Of a DNA stretch of 64,000 nucleotides, positions 52,539 through 61,273 are shown piece by piece. Position 1 is the stretch's first letter. Every line of letters starts with the position of its first letter. The stretch lies in contig NC_019731.1 in assembly GCF_000317475.1 (NCBI RefSeq), forward strand, positions 86,928-150,927. The letters run 5' to 3'. The notes under the pieces are model-generated. The model saw nothing but the letters and a program-made list of their open reading frames with translations, made no database searches and was not told the DNA's origin. Both the position numbers and the translations under genes were made by a program. This DNA comes from Oscillatoria nigro-viridis PCC 7112. Lineage in GTDB: Bacteria; Cyanobacteriota; Cyanobacteriia; Cyanobacteriales; Microcoleaceae.

Positions 52539-52714
52539 CAATACTTCGGACAGTTTTTTAACGGCCCTGTAAGCCGAGGGCGAGGAAGCCCTGCCATTTT
52601 TTACGCATTTTCTGAAACGAGTGCGCGCTTACTTAAACCTTGAAAAAATAGTCCAGCATATAGCCAGTATGGGTTTCGGAGACTCGACTAGATCTAAAAC
52701 TGTCCGAAGTATTG
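52539..52714. repeat. 176-bp element bounded by a perfect 19-bp inverted repeat
   Basis: CAATACTTCGGACAGTTTT (52539-52557) is the exact complement of AAAACTGTCCGAAGTATTG (52696-52714). Inside lies GAGGGCGAGGAAGCCC, another small stem. It is either a miniature transposable element or a long-stem RNA before the helicase operon. No clear target duplication is seen. Confidence 0.8.
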
Positions 52715-52884
52715 CTTATGGGACAAGGATTATGTCTCACCACTACTTCCGTATCACTACCAAGCATCATAACGCTTGCTGTACAATAAAGGGTTCTAGC
52801 CGTGGGTCGCCCGTATTCTTAGCCTCAAACGCTAAGGATAATGACTACACTTATTACCTAGCAAAGCTTTTAGGCTAGCGGACA

Positions 52885-52901
52885 GGTCTGTTTAGCAGAC
52901 C
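52885..52901 (+). promoter_or_regulatory. Hairpin in the leader of the helicase gene
   Basis: GGTCTG-TTTAG-CAGACC forms a 6-bp stem 21 bases before the ATG at 52923, with AAGGAA as ribosome-binding site in between. It may modulate translation or mark a processing site. Confidence 0.5.
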
Positions 52902-52922
52902 AAGTAAGGAAAAACTATAAAT

Positions 52923-54632
52923 ATGGAAAAAAACTATACATTTCAATTCAATCCTTCCACTGCCTTAGAAGCCCTGAAAGCTGGTAAATACGACCCGCTT
53001 AACTTCTACGAAGCGCGTTTAGACCTGTTTAACCTCTCGGTAATGGCAGACTATGACCAACTCATTTGCCTACCCACATTAACTGCTATCGACAAATACT
53101 GGTATCAGATTGAAACAGCCCGAAAAGTCCTCAGACAAATGGGTGGACGGGCATTACTAGCGGATGAAGTCGGATTGGGTAAAACCATTGAAGCGGGACT
53201 AATCATCGCCGAATACTTAGCTAGGGGGATGGTAAAGTCCATCCTAGTGTTAACTCCGGCATCCCTAGTTTCCCAGTGGCAATCAGAGTTAAGTGACAAA
53301 TTTAATATCGCTACTATCACCACAGATAACCGTGACCCACAACAACCGATAGACGAATTTTGGACAAATAATCCGCGAATTATCGCTTCATTAAACACGG
53401 CTAAGTCTGCTAAACATTATCTTCACGTCACCAGTCGTACTTGGGATTTGGTTGTTGTCGATGAGGCACACCATCTAAAAAATCGCAGTACCCTCAACTG
53501 GAAACTGGTCAACGCCCTCAATAAGCGGTTTATCCTCATGCTTACTGCTACGCCAGTGCAGAACTCCCTTGTGGAACTGTTTAATCTGCTAACCCTCCTC
53601 AAACCGGGACTGCTACAAACAGAAGCCGCTTTTAAAAAAGAATACGTCAATTCCAAGAATGGACGAGTCCCTAAAAATCCCGAAAAGTTACGCACTCTGA
53701 TGCGGGAAGTTATGGTACGAAATACCCGCGCCCTAGTAGATGTCAAACTGCCCAAACGCTTCGCCACCACAATTACCGTTACCCCGGCAGCCGGAGAGGA
53801 GAAACTTTACCAAGACTTGAGCAAGTATCTACGTTCTTCAGAGGACAAACTAGACAGACTCTCCCGTACTAATTTGCTAATGCGAGCGGGTTCATCCCCT
53901 AATGCTTTAGCTGACTCCCTCAAGCAACTGACTATCCGCCTACCCGATGAAGAACTGAAGTCTTTAGCTGCACGAGCATCCCAAGTCAAGCAGGTCGAGA
54001 AAGCAAAAACCTTAGTAGAGATGCTCTCCAAATCTCGCCAGAAAACCTTAGTTTTCACAACCCATAAAGCAACTAGCACCTATTTAGCTAAAACGCTGCA
54101 AGCGGAAAATATCCCCTTTGCAGAATTTACTGGCGGAATGTCCCTTAAACAGAAAGATGAGGCTATAGCCGCATTTCGGGATAATGTTTCTGTACTCTTA
54201 GCATCGGAAACAGGGGGAGAAGGACGTAACATCCAGTTTGCTAATGCGATCGTTAATTATGACCTGCCCTGGAACCCAATGAAAATTGAACAGCGCATTG
54301 GTCGTATCCACCGCATCGGACAAACCCAGGATGTTTTTATTTTTAACTTCTGTCTCAAAGGCAGTATCGAAGACTATATTCTGCGGATACTGCACGACAA
54401 AATTAATATGTTTGAACTGGTAGTCGGAGAAATTGAAACAATTTTAGGCAATGTGGATGATGAATTTGACTTTAGTGAAGTTGTCATGGATATCTGGCTT
54501 AAGCATCAAGTTAAACCCGAATTAGATCAAGCCTTTGAGCAATTGGCAGATAATTTGTTGAAAGCCCAAAAACAATATGAGCAAATTCAAGAACTGGATG
54601 AACAGATTTTTGGCGAAGATTTTGAAGCTTGA
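52923..54632 (+). CDS. SNF2-family DEAH-box helicase, 569 aa
   Basis: It carries the SNF2/RapA helicase motifs in order: Walker A DEVGLGKTIEAG (residues 82-93), LTPASLVSQW (Ia), VVDEAHHLKN (II, near 179), TATPVQNS (III, near 209), LVFTTHKATS (IV), LLASETGGEGRNIQFAN (V) and QRIGRIHRIGQ (VI, near 457). The C-terminal helix is acidic. It lacks any extra nuclease or methylase domain. RapA-like enzymes translocate on double-stranded DNA, and similar stand-alone helicases occur in defence systems such as DISARM and in gene pairs of unknown role. The partner follows after 19 bases in one operon, suggesting a two-protein system. Confidence 0.9.
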   Translation: MEKNYTFQFNPSTALEALKAGKYDPLNFYEARLDLFNLSVMADYDQLICLPTLTAIDKYWYQIETARKVLRQMGGRALLADEVGLGKTIEAGLIIAEYLARGMVKSILVLTPASLVSQWQSELSDKFNIATITTDNRDPQQPIDEFWTNNPRIIASLNTAKSAKHYLHVTSRTWDLVVVDEAHHLKNRSTLNWKLVNALNKRFILMLTATPVQNSLVELFNLLTLLKPGLLQTEAAFKKEYVNSKNGRVPKNPEKLRTLMREVMVRNTRALVDVKLPKRFATTITVTPAAGEEKLYQDLSKYLRSSEDKLDRLSRTNLLMRAGSSPNALADSLKQLTIRLPDEELKSLAARASQVKQVEKAKTLVEMLSKSRQKTLVFTTHKATSTYLAKTLQAENIPFAEFTGGMSLKQKDEAIAAFRDNVSVLLASETGGEGRNIQFANAIVNYDLPWNPMKIEQRIGRIHRIGQTQDVFIFNFCLKGSIEDYILRILHDKINMFELVVGEIETILGNVDDEFDFSEVVMDIWLKHQVKPELDQAFEQLADNLLKAQKQYEQIQELDEQIFGEDFEA

Positions 54633-54651
54633 AAAATTGATTTAATTAAAT

Positions 54652-55692
54652 ATGTTATCAGACCCAATAATTACTACTTTAGGAAAAATTGTAGCTCTCC
54701 ATGACGGAATAGCTGAACCGGCTGGGGAACACGTTTTAAATGCGCTGTTAAATGAAAACATAGCCTCGTTACTTTCTCTACCAGAAGAAGTAACTTTTAC
54801 AACTATCACTGATGTACCTCAAAGTGTTTTTGTTACTTATCATTCAGAAGTATTAAATAAATTATCTGAACTATTAGCTGTCAAAGGGCAGATTAGTGCC
54901 TTGGGTGTAAAATTTGATGGCTATCTAAAAGCTACGGGATTTGACAAAAGCATACCAGAGAGATTCAAACCTCAAAATGGGTTAATTCGTTTTGTAGATG
55001 CTAAACCATCAACCACTCGCTACATTTTATGTAATGTGGCTTACACAGCGAATGCCGAAGAAAAAAGGATTGGTCTAGTTTCGTTTATTATCAATGAAAT
55101 AACAGGAGTAACACCAGTACAAATTGGGGATGCTTTATTTTGGGAGTCTGACAGAATGGATGTGGATAATCAAGAAACACCATTTTCTATTCCTTTTGAT
55201 GAGTTGTTGAAGTTAATCGAACATCAAAGTGGAATATTGATTGGAAAATCTTTAGATAATTGGCAGGCTAAATTAACAAGAGCAAGAGCTAGGGATGAAG
55301 AAAGACTCAAGGATTATTACAACACGATTAGCTCTGGGATTCGCCACAAGATTGAGTTAAAAAATTTGATTGGTGATGAATTAGACAAAGAATTAGCTCG
55401 AATTGAAGCTACTAATAGAGAGCTAGATCGAAAATTGTTAGATATCCAAGAGCGTTATGCAATGAGTGTAGAAGCTTGGTTGCACAGTGCAATGATTATC
55501 CATCTACCTACAGTACATATTCAATGTGAGTTGCAAAGAAAGAAAACGAAACGGACTGTAACAGTAGTTTGGAATCCGTTCACTAAAATTATTGAACCTC
55601 TTTGCTGTGAATTATCAGGAGAACCTGTTTACGATTTCTATTTAGATGATCTATCAGCTAAAATTATCTCCCCGACAGTTTGGACTAGATAG
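54652..55692 (+). CDS. Unknown helicase partner, 346 aa
   Basis: Residues 1-190 look globular with alternating strands and helices (LGKIVALHDGIAEPAGEHVLN...). Residues about 205-275 form a charged helix (KLTRARARDEERLKDYYNTI...ELARIEATNRELDRKLLDIQ), likely a coiled coil. The end, TVTVVWNPFTKIIEPLCCELSG, resembles a degenerate zinc-ribbon-type end (W.P....EPL.C). It shares an operon with the SNF2 helicase. I do not recognise a named family. The stop lies directly at the edge of an ISAzo13 remnant, so the very C-terminus could have been altered. A nucleic-acid-sensing partner of the helicase is an inference. Confidence 0.75.
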   Translation: MLSDPIITTLGKIVALHDGIAEPAGEHVLNALLNENIASLLSLPEEVTFTTITDVPQSVFVTYHSEVLNKLSELLAVKGQISALGVKFDGYLKATGFDKSIPERFKPQNGLIRFVDAKPSTTRYILCNVAYTANAEEKRIGLVSFIINEITGVTPVQIGDALFWESDRMDVDNQETPFSIPFDELLKLIEHQSGILIGKSLDNWQAKLTRARARDEERLKDYYNTISSGIRHKIELKNLIGDELDKELARIEATNRELDRKLLDIQERYAMSVEAWLHSAMIIHLPTVHIQCELQRKKTKRTVTVVWNPFTKIIEPLCCELSGEPVYDFYLDDLSAKIISPTVWTR

Positions 55693-56239
55693 GGGTATAC
55701 CCCTATACATCGAAGTATAATCTGGACTTCCCCCTGCAAATATACTTACATAGGCTCAAAAGCCTATCATTGCAAAAGTTTCCATTGTTGAGTAAAATTT
55801 ATGTAGCCATGTAGGTTATTCACGCCTGCAAGCTTACGCCAATTATATTGAATCTATTGCGTTCTGCGCGATCGCCAAAACGGCTATTGCTTTAACTTGG
55901 GTACAGTTTTTTCACTCAACAATTGAAACCTATAATTGGTAAATGTTTTAGATATTTTATTACATTTGTACGGGGGAAGTCCAGTATAATCCGATCGAAC
56001 ATCGTTTGTTTCCTCACGTAACTAGAGCCTGTCAAGGAGTGATTTTTACTTCTCTTGAGTTAGTGAAAAAACTCATGGCAAAAACGCATACTAAAACCGG
56101 GCTTTCTGTCGTAGTAAATGTGATTGAGAAAATTTATGAAACTGGTCGAAAAGTAGCTAATGGATTTAAAGAAACAATGAAAATTATTTTTGATGAATAT
56201 CTACCAAAATGGAATTATTGTGCAGTGCCGACTATTTAA
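55693..56239 (+). pseudogene. 3' remnant of an ISAzo13-type transposase, split by a MITE
   Basis: Left of the MITE the frame reads YPYTSKYN. Right of it, from the duplicated TATAAT, it reads YNPIEHRLFPHVTRACQGVIF and on to FDEYLPKWNYCAVP, ending at TAA 56237. Joined, these give the well-known ISAzo13 C-terminus (PYTSK(W/Y)NPIEHRLFPH...). The 5' part with the first catalytic Asp residues is missing. The element is therefore dead. Confidence 0.85.
55722..55984. mobile_element. 263-bp MITE with 13-bp terminal inverted repeats and TATAAT target duplication
   Basis: CTGGACTTCCCCC (55722-55734) and GGGGGAAGTCCAG (55972-55984) are perfect inverted ends. TATAAT directly flanks both sides (55716-55721 and 55985-55990). 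Further inside, TTGTTGAGTAAAA and its complement TTTTTTCACTCAACAA extend the symmetry. There is no coding capacity. Removing it with one TATAAT restores the transposase frame. Confidence 0.92.
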
Positions 56240-56395
56240 CAAACGCTAAAGTTATTAAATTTTCATTCCTAAGTTTGATACGCCCTCTCAGCAGTGGGGC
56301 AGCAACAAACCAGCGCTCCGCCACTGGAAAAATTACAACAGCCGAAGTTCGGGCAGTTATTGGCGAGGCACAATTTGACAAGTTTCAGCAGCTTG

Positions 56396-56600
56396 GGGCG
56401 AGTTGTCCCCGTTTTGCCTCGAAATCAAACTGATGTAGGCATCAAGAAACACGCTTACGCCCGATCGCCTGTTGCGCCCTTGCACCCGATGGCGTCACAA
56501 TTGTCGCGGGTGAAACATCCGGCCGCCTATATTTCCTACGGCTAGAAGAGATAGAGCCACTAACATAAATTTCTCACACGATTGTTGGCGAGGTGTAATT
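56396..56600 (+). repeat. Second copy of the rep-downstream dispersed repeat
   Basis: It matches 45850-46080 over GAGTTGTCCCCGTTTTGCCT, CAAACTGATGTAGGCATCAA, ACACGCTTACGCCC and TATTTCCTACGGCTAGAAG. No rep gene lies nearby, so it is a displaced fragment. The rest of 56240-56869 contains no gene that I can support. Confidence 0.75.
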
Positions 56601-56869
56601 TTCGGACTTCAAGTGATTAGCCGATAGTTGCTGACGCTTTGTCCTTGAACTAGCTTTGCCAGTCTAATGTTGAGCAGATCGAACAGCAAAAATCTCAGCC
56701 GCTATTGGCGTCGTAGCCGACAATCTAAAATTTAAAATCCGTGATTTTGCTGGCAATCCAAACAAGCGATCGGCTTGATATGGTAGCTCGGATCGCTCAG
56801 AATTACTCTCTATAAGCTGGTCTCCAAAACTACACAAATTCAAATTCGCTCGGCGCAGCACACCTTATT

Positions 56870-57139
56870 TTACTCAGGATTTTTGCCAATAATTCTTTTT
56901 GCTTGTAGGGGCGTAATATTTCTCAACAACTGTTCAAGAACTTGGCTGCGAGAATCTCCAATCATTAACGCTAAGTCGGTGAGTTTTTTAATCGCAGTTG
57001 GAGTCAGAGTAAGGGATATTGGTTGCTTCTTTTCATTGTAAAGAATTGGTACATTACGGAGACATTGCTGCCCCGGATGCGCTTGCTTTATTGAATATTC
57101 TGGTCGCTCAGTTTTTGGCTTTTTTCTTGGTTTTTTCAT
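56870..57139 (-). CDS. Small RHH-type DNA-binding protein, 89 aa
   Basis: MKKPRKKPKTERPEYSIKQA is a very basic N-terminus. The domain QPISLTLTPTAIKKLTDLALMIGDSRSQVLEQLLRNIT fits an RHH fold with the strand ISLTLTP and the SRSQVLEQLLR helix. ATG at 57139; AAGGAG in the upstream CAAGGAGTCTGGGCA stretch is the ribosome-binding site. The region 57180-57360 upstream has GGTTTATACG/CGTATAAAC-type symmetric elements that could be its operator. It could be the regulator for the integrase region. No toxin gene is adjacent. Confidence 0.78.
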   Translation of the reverse strand: MKKPRKKPKTERPEYSIKQAHPGQQCLRNVPILYNEKKQPISLTLTPTAIKKLTDLALMIGDSRSQVLEQLLRNITPLQAKRIIGKNPE

Positions 57140-57661
57140 TGCCCAGACTCCTTGTTATTAAAGTCGTTTGTTTATAGCCATAAACCAAATTAGTAGTTTT
57201 TTGAAATTACCCCGGCGTCAAATCCCTTATCTAACCACTTCGCTGAAAAAAATACCCAAAGCTATACTCCTTGATTTATATAAGCTTGGTTTATACGTAT
57301 AAACGCTGTAAAAGTCGAGGTTATACAGCTATCTAACGGTAACTATCTAACTTTTTCAGAAATGGCAGCCTGCGTTTAGTCTCTACAACTCAATCAGAGA
57401 GAGGGTTTTTTCGTCATTGCCCGACAGGATTAGTGGGCTCGTATGCCATACTTCGCCGTCCATACCTAAATCTGACAGTCCCCACAACGTCGATAAAGTT
57501 ATATAATATATATAAGACTTTATCATCTGCAAACCTTACAGCATAACGAAGGAGTTCATATCGACGAACAAAAGTCACCAACAGGTCAAGACGCATCCTA
57601 TAAAATTCTCCCTCATCAGGGTCATAGAGTTATCACTAATTCTAACCCAATTCCCACTCCT
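57140..57661. other. Control region between the RHH gene and the integrase-like gene
   Basis: It contains inverted elements (TTTATATAAGCTTGGTTTATACG; GGTTATACAGCTATCTAACGGTAACTATCTAAC) and an A+T-rich TATATAATATATATAAG stretch near 57500. The reading frame of the 57662 gene is open back to about 57490, and AAGGAG at 57549-57554 is followed by ATC at 57560 in frame, so the coding region may extend upstream with a rare start codon. Confidence 0.45.
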
Positions 57662-59557
57662 GTGGATGAGAAAGAATTACCAGAAGCGCCGCCCCAGAAT
57701 TTATTCGAGTTCTGGCAGAAGTTTTTAGGGCAACTAGGGTCTAAGTCTCCTAGCTATATCCCGATGAGTTACACGGTGATAACGCGCGTAATCGCTCCAT
57801 ATTTAGGGGGGCCAGTTCCTCAGAAGGAGCGAGCCACCGAAAAGGAAAGGGCAAAGGCGCTCTCTTTTCTCAAACAACGACCGATTTCCGATCTAAAAAT
57901 TGTTTTGCAAAATGCGGAACATTTCTTTGACGAGCAAGGTTGGAAAGAAGCTAACAAGCGAAAACAGTTCAAGTTTCACCTGAATAATATGGTAAAATTT
58001 GCCGTTTCCCGAAAGTGGTTCCAATCAGATCCGGAAAATCTTGAACTTATTTACTGCCTCAAGGAAGCACCTGGAGGTAGAAAGCGTGAGGATATGAAAG
58101 ATTTCCATGCCGGATTGCGAACATCTAGCGAAACTGTATTTCTTGGATGTTTGGACACCGATTTTGTCTCTATTCCTAAAGACCAAGTTGGAAAAATTTG
58201 GCTGAATTGGCGATTCGTTTTATCTCCGGTTGGCTTATCCATGCTCCAGGTTGCTTTTGCTCAGGTGGAGCCAAATTGGTATTTAGCCAATCCCGAATTT
58301 GACCGAGAAATTATGGAATTCGCTGAGTTCATGGAGAAAAAGTTAAGAGTTAAACACCCAACAGTGGAAGCAGACGTACAACACGTCTGTCGATTACTTG
58401 GCTGGATGTTTCGCAAGAAGAAGGAGGAGCTCCTTTTAGCAGAGGTGAGGCTAGCCAAAGTTGTGCCTTTTACTCAAATGAAGTTCAAGCTTACCGAGTG
58501 CTTAGAGGAGGGAAATTTGCACGCTCACAAGGTAAGGATGTACAAAGAAGGAGTGGCCCAGGAGACATCTGAAGACCTGGGTAAAGAAGCTGCGAACTTA
58601 ATTGAGGAATACGTGGAGTGGGGAAATGTGAGTCATGCGTCGGTAGTTCAGAACTACAACGCCATTATTAACCTTGCCAAATTCACTTATTATCGTCAGG
58701 TCAGCTCAGAGGACTTGAAGAGTCGAGATACTTTTGATAAAATTCCGTTAATTAATGTTCTCAAGGCGTGTCGTCGAGTTCATGAAAGAGAGACTCGAAA
58801 ACAAGCTAAAACAACAAGTGAGAAGCGCTCTCTAGTTGTCCCCTATCCTCAAATTATAGAGGTTTTAGAAAAAACTCGCTTTGAAGCAACTCTTGAGGTG
58901 AAACATTATCAACGAAGTAACCGCTACAGAGGTGGACGGCCTCAAATTGACAAGATTCCCCGGATGGATACAGGGATTGCGAGGTCTTTTCAGAGATTTA
59001 TCATTATTGCTCTGATGGTTTCCTGTCCTCCGCGACGAGCCAAGGAATATTATGAGGCAGAAATCGGTAAAAGTTTGGTCAAGGGCGGATTTCAAGATGG
59101 GTCATTTGTCTCATTAGAAAAGATGAAAAACCCTAATGAGGCTCAGTATTATCTCTGGCCTGAAGACTACAAAACAATGGGCACCTATGGAGAACTTGCC
59201 ATTCCTCTAAACAATATAACTTTTCCTGATGGCACCCGATTTTATGACTATCTTGAAATGTGGATTAATAAGTGGCGTCAGGTTTTGGCCAAAGAACCCA
59301 AACATAATTTTCTCTTTCTCCAAGACAAAAATGGCAAACTTCTGAATTCATCAAGTTTTGGAAAAAAAGTTAAACATATTTTTTGGCGATTTGCCGGAGT
59401 TTCGATGTCTCCTCACAAGTTGCGTCACTCGTTTGAAACCTACAGTCAAGAGATTGGTCTATCAGACGCAGAAAAACAAGCTTCAGTTTTAGCAATGGGA
59501 CACAGCTCGGGTGCATCTCACTTTGGCACATACATCAAATTGAAAGTTGACCGTTGA
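57662..59557 (+). CDS. Large tyrosine-recombinase-like protein with C-terminus supplied by an ISKra4 end, 631 aa
   Basis: The catalytic part is at the C-terminus: VSCPPRRAKEYYEAEIG (Arg), YYLWPEDYKTMGTYGELAI, MSPHKLRHSFETYSQEIG (His-x-x-Arg-His) and VLAMGHSS (His). After GHSS the frame crosses the inverted end of an ISKra4 element at 59509, so the last 16 residues (GASHFGTYIKLKVDR) are encoded by IS DNA. By chance they contain a Tyr near the expected place. The N-terminal 400 residues are unique helical sequence. GTG 57662 is the first normal start, but an upstream extension is possible. It is probably inactive or altered; a chimeric active enzyme cannot be excluded. Confidence 0.8.
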   Translation: MDEKELPEAPPQNLFEFWQKFLGQLGSKSPSYIPMSYTVITRVIAPYLGGPVPQKERATEKERAKALSFLKQRPISDLKIVLQNAEHFFDEQGWKEANKRKQFKFHLNNMVKFAVSRKWFQSDPENLELIYCLKEAPGGRKREDMKDFHAGLRTSSETVFLGCLDTDFVSIPKDQVGKIWLNWRFVLSPVGLSMLQVAFAQVEPNWYLANPEFDREIMEFAEFMEKKLRVKHPTVEADVQHVCRLLGWMFRKKKEELLLAEVRLAKVVPFTQMKFKLTECLEEGNLHAHKVRMYKEGVAQETSEDLGKEAANLIEEYVEWGNVSHASVVQNYNAIINLAKFTYYRQVSSEDLKSRDTFDKIPLINVLKACRRVHERETRKQAKTTSEKRSLVVPYPQIIEVLEKTRFEATLEVKHYQRSNRYRGGRPQIDKIPRMDTGIARSFQRFIIIALMVSCPPRRAKEYYEAEIGKSLVKGGFQDGSFVSLEKMKNPNEAQYYLWPEDYKTMGTYGELAIPLNNITFPDGTRFYDYLEMWINKWRQVLAKEPKHNFLFLQDKNGKLLNSSSFGKKVKHIFWRFAGVSMSPHKLRHSFETYSQEIGLSDAEKQASVLAMGHSSGASHFGTYIKLKVDR

Positions 59558-60688
59558 GATAAGCACAGCGAAGAGCCAGGATTGAGGAAACGTTCTCAAT
59601 ATTCCATTGCGCTCCCGATATTTTCACCCTTAATCCAATGCGTTTAATTGTTGATTCAACTGTTCCCGAACCAATCGAACTTATGGACTCTTCTTTGTAG
59701 TATTGGTAATTCACTATTCGGCAGCGATGGGTCTCTAAATAATTGCAAAACGTTTTAAATGCTTGACTTTTAAAGTCTTTAAATAAATTTCTAACTTCAT
59801 CAACTTTGCCTTGCCATAACATATTTTCTGCTAATTTCAATCGTTTTATTGAACCCCCTACCTTGTAGAGATTTTCTTTGAGATGATACCAATCTAAAAT
59901 TTCTTGTCTTTGTTCATTATCTCCAATTTCTTTAAAGATGTTCCAAATCCCGGCATGACCATCTCCTAGACAATACATAGGGTGTAGTAATTTTTGGCTA
60001 TTAGTCCAATCAATTAAATCTTGATTATTTTGAAAAAAGGCTCCCGAATAAACATTATCTAAACACACGGCTTTATAGTCTTTCCAGTAACAGCTCTCGC
60101 CCTTGGTTTCGTTGCGTAGTCTAACTTTCCCGCCATCCAATGTAATTTCTTTGACTCCTTGTTTAGATGTAGGCAATTCAAATTCTTGTCGCTTGACTAA
60201 TCTTTGTAATGTACTGTGAGAAATTTTGATCCCCGTAAATTTTTCCAAATCTTTTTCGGCGCTTTGATAAGATTCGTTAGCAGTGATTAAAAGACAGCAA
60301 TTTTCCATCAGGGGACTAAATTGACTGTAAGCTTTTAAGCCAAAATATTTTGCCTGATTATCTGTAATGTCGAGCGATCCGATTATTGATTTTATTTTTC
60401 GGGGTTTTCCTGTTTGAATTCCTGATACTGCTAGAAAAAAAAGTTACCTATTTCTGGACCAACCTCTGATAACATTTTCTGACGGACTGATTTTTCTATA
60501 CTTTCAAAACTTTTTAACTCGGTTGGCTCTGTATTTCTGTAAAGAATTTTTGCTACCGCTTTTAAGTGGGCTTTTAGTTGTTGTTGGTCTGAGGGTGTCA
60601 TTTTATTTACCTCATCTTTATTTGACGATTTTACTAGCTTTTTCATTTTAACTCTTTTTTGACACATTCGCAAAAGTGAGATGCACCC
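59509..60688 (-). mobile_element. ISKra4-type insertion sequence, 1180 bp
   Basis: GGGTGCATCTCACTTT (59509-59524) and AAAGTGAGATGCACCC (60673-60688) are perfect 16-bp inverted ends. The flanks (CACAGCTC on the left, GCTATCAA on the right) are not a direct repeat, so this is probably a recombinant between two IS copies. It cuts the integrase gene on one side and a small gene (60689-60766) on the other. Confidence 0.88.
59535..60601 (-). pseudogene. ISKra4-family transposase, frameshifted at a run of eight T
   Basis: ATG 60601 (MTPSDQQQLKAHLKAVAKIL) with GAGG upstream begins the family N-terminus. After EVGPEIGNFFF the frame meets TAG behind eight T residues (near 60433-60442). In the -1 frame the family sequence continues: LAVSGIQTGKPRKIKSIIGS and so on through LDGGKVRLRNE, LGDGHAGIWNIFKEI and GSGTVESTIKRIGLRVK to the stop at 59535. 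One T too few, or transcript slippage on the homopolymer, explains the split. Catalytic residues of the DDE domain look present in the second part. It would be active only if slippage occurs. Confidence 0.82.
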
Positions 60689-60766
60689 GCTATCAAATGC
60701 TTTGACTTTTCCGACTAGGGCTGGGGCTATGGCTCCACCGCCTGTGTATTTAACAATTGCATTCAT
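60689..60766 (-). pseudogene. 5' stub of a small gene cut by the ISKra4 element
   Basis: AAAGGAG six bases before the ATG at 60766 is a very good ribosome-binding site. MNAIVKYTGGGAIAPALVGK then VKAFDSG is all that remains before the IS end at 60688. It belonged to the operon that runs from 63914 downwards and was probably its last visible gene. Confidence 0.7.
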
Positions 60767-60848
60767 TATTTTTCTCCTTTAACCCATTCTGCGGGTTGGT
60801 ATGCAATCAAATCCATTGTCAGCAGTCAGCAGCAAGGCGAGTGTAAGT

Positions 60849-61205
60849 TTAATTTCTTTGCGGGTCGGTAGAATAGGAACTTCTATCAGAAAGTTTCCAT
60901 TCACCTGACAAATACCAGTCCACCCATTTTGTAGCTGAATCAAAAGCTCTATCCTCATTTTCTTCAACGCCAATTTCAATCGGGTCGGGGTCGCCGTCAT
61001 ACACGTACCAGCAGGCGAAATCTGGCTCAACAACGAGTTTTATTTTCAATCCCAAGTGAGCAAAAATCTTAATCTTGTCAGAGGTGAGTTCCGCCAATGA
61101 TTCGTCTTCAATAATTTCGCCCCTTCTCTTTAGCTCATCAAATGCAGCGTCGAATACTGCATTTAAAGTGCTTGTAGCTAAAGCTCCTATAATCTTACTC
61201 AGCAT
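60849..61205 (-). CDS. Hypothetical protein, 118 aa
   Basis: GAGG nine bases before ATG 61205 supports the start. MLSKIIGALATSTLNAVFDA is a partly hydrophobic N-terminus. LGLKIKLVVEPDFACWYVYD, then IEIGVEENEDRAFDSATKWVDWYLSGEW make up an acidic, strand-rich domain. The pattern (WYVYD...G.EENE.AA) looks like a small alpha/beta fold. It lies between the membrane protein gene and the IS-cut stub in the second unknown operon. I do not recognise the family. Confidence 0.7.
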   Translation of the reverse strand: MLSKIIGALATSTLNAVFDAAFDELKRRGEIIEDESLAELTSDKIKIFAHLGLKIKLVVEPDFACWYVYDGDPDPIEIGVEENEDRAFDSATKWVDWYLSGEWKLSDRSSYSTDPQRN

Positions 61206-61273
61206 TGCATTTGGCCTCTTTCAGTTGCCTTGCTTTCCCGTTTACATTAGTTAGTGTCAAACAATTCCCAAGC

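Noticed and set aside
52621..52878. 85-codon frame before the helicase gene
   Set aside because: It begins inside the 176-bp inverted-repeat element and crosses its right end, with no ribosome-binding site and no familiar pattern.
60779..61033. 84-codon frame overlapping the 118-aa gene
   Set aside because: It lies in another frame of a gene with a good ribosome-binding site and has no start signal of its own.
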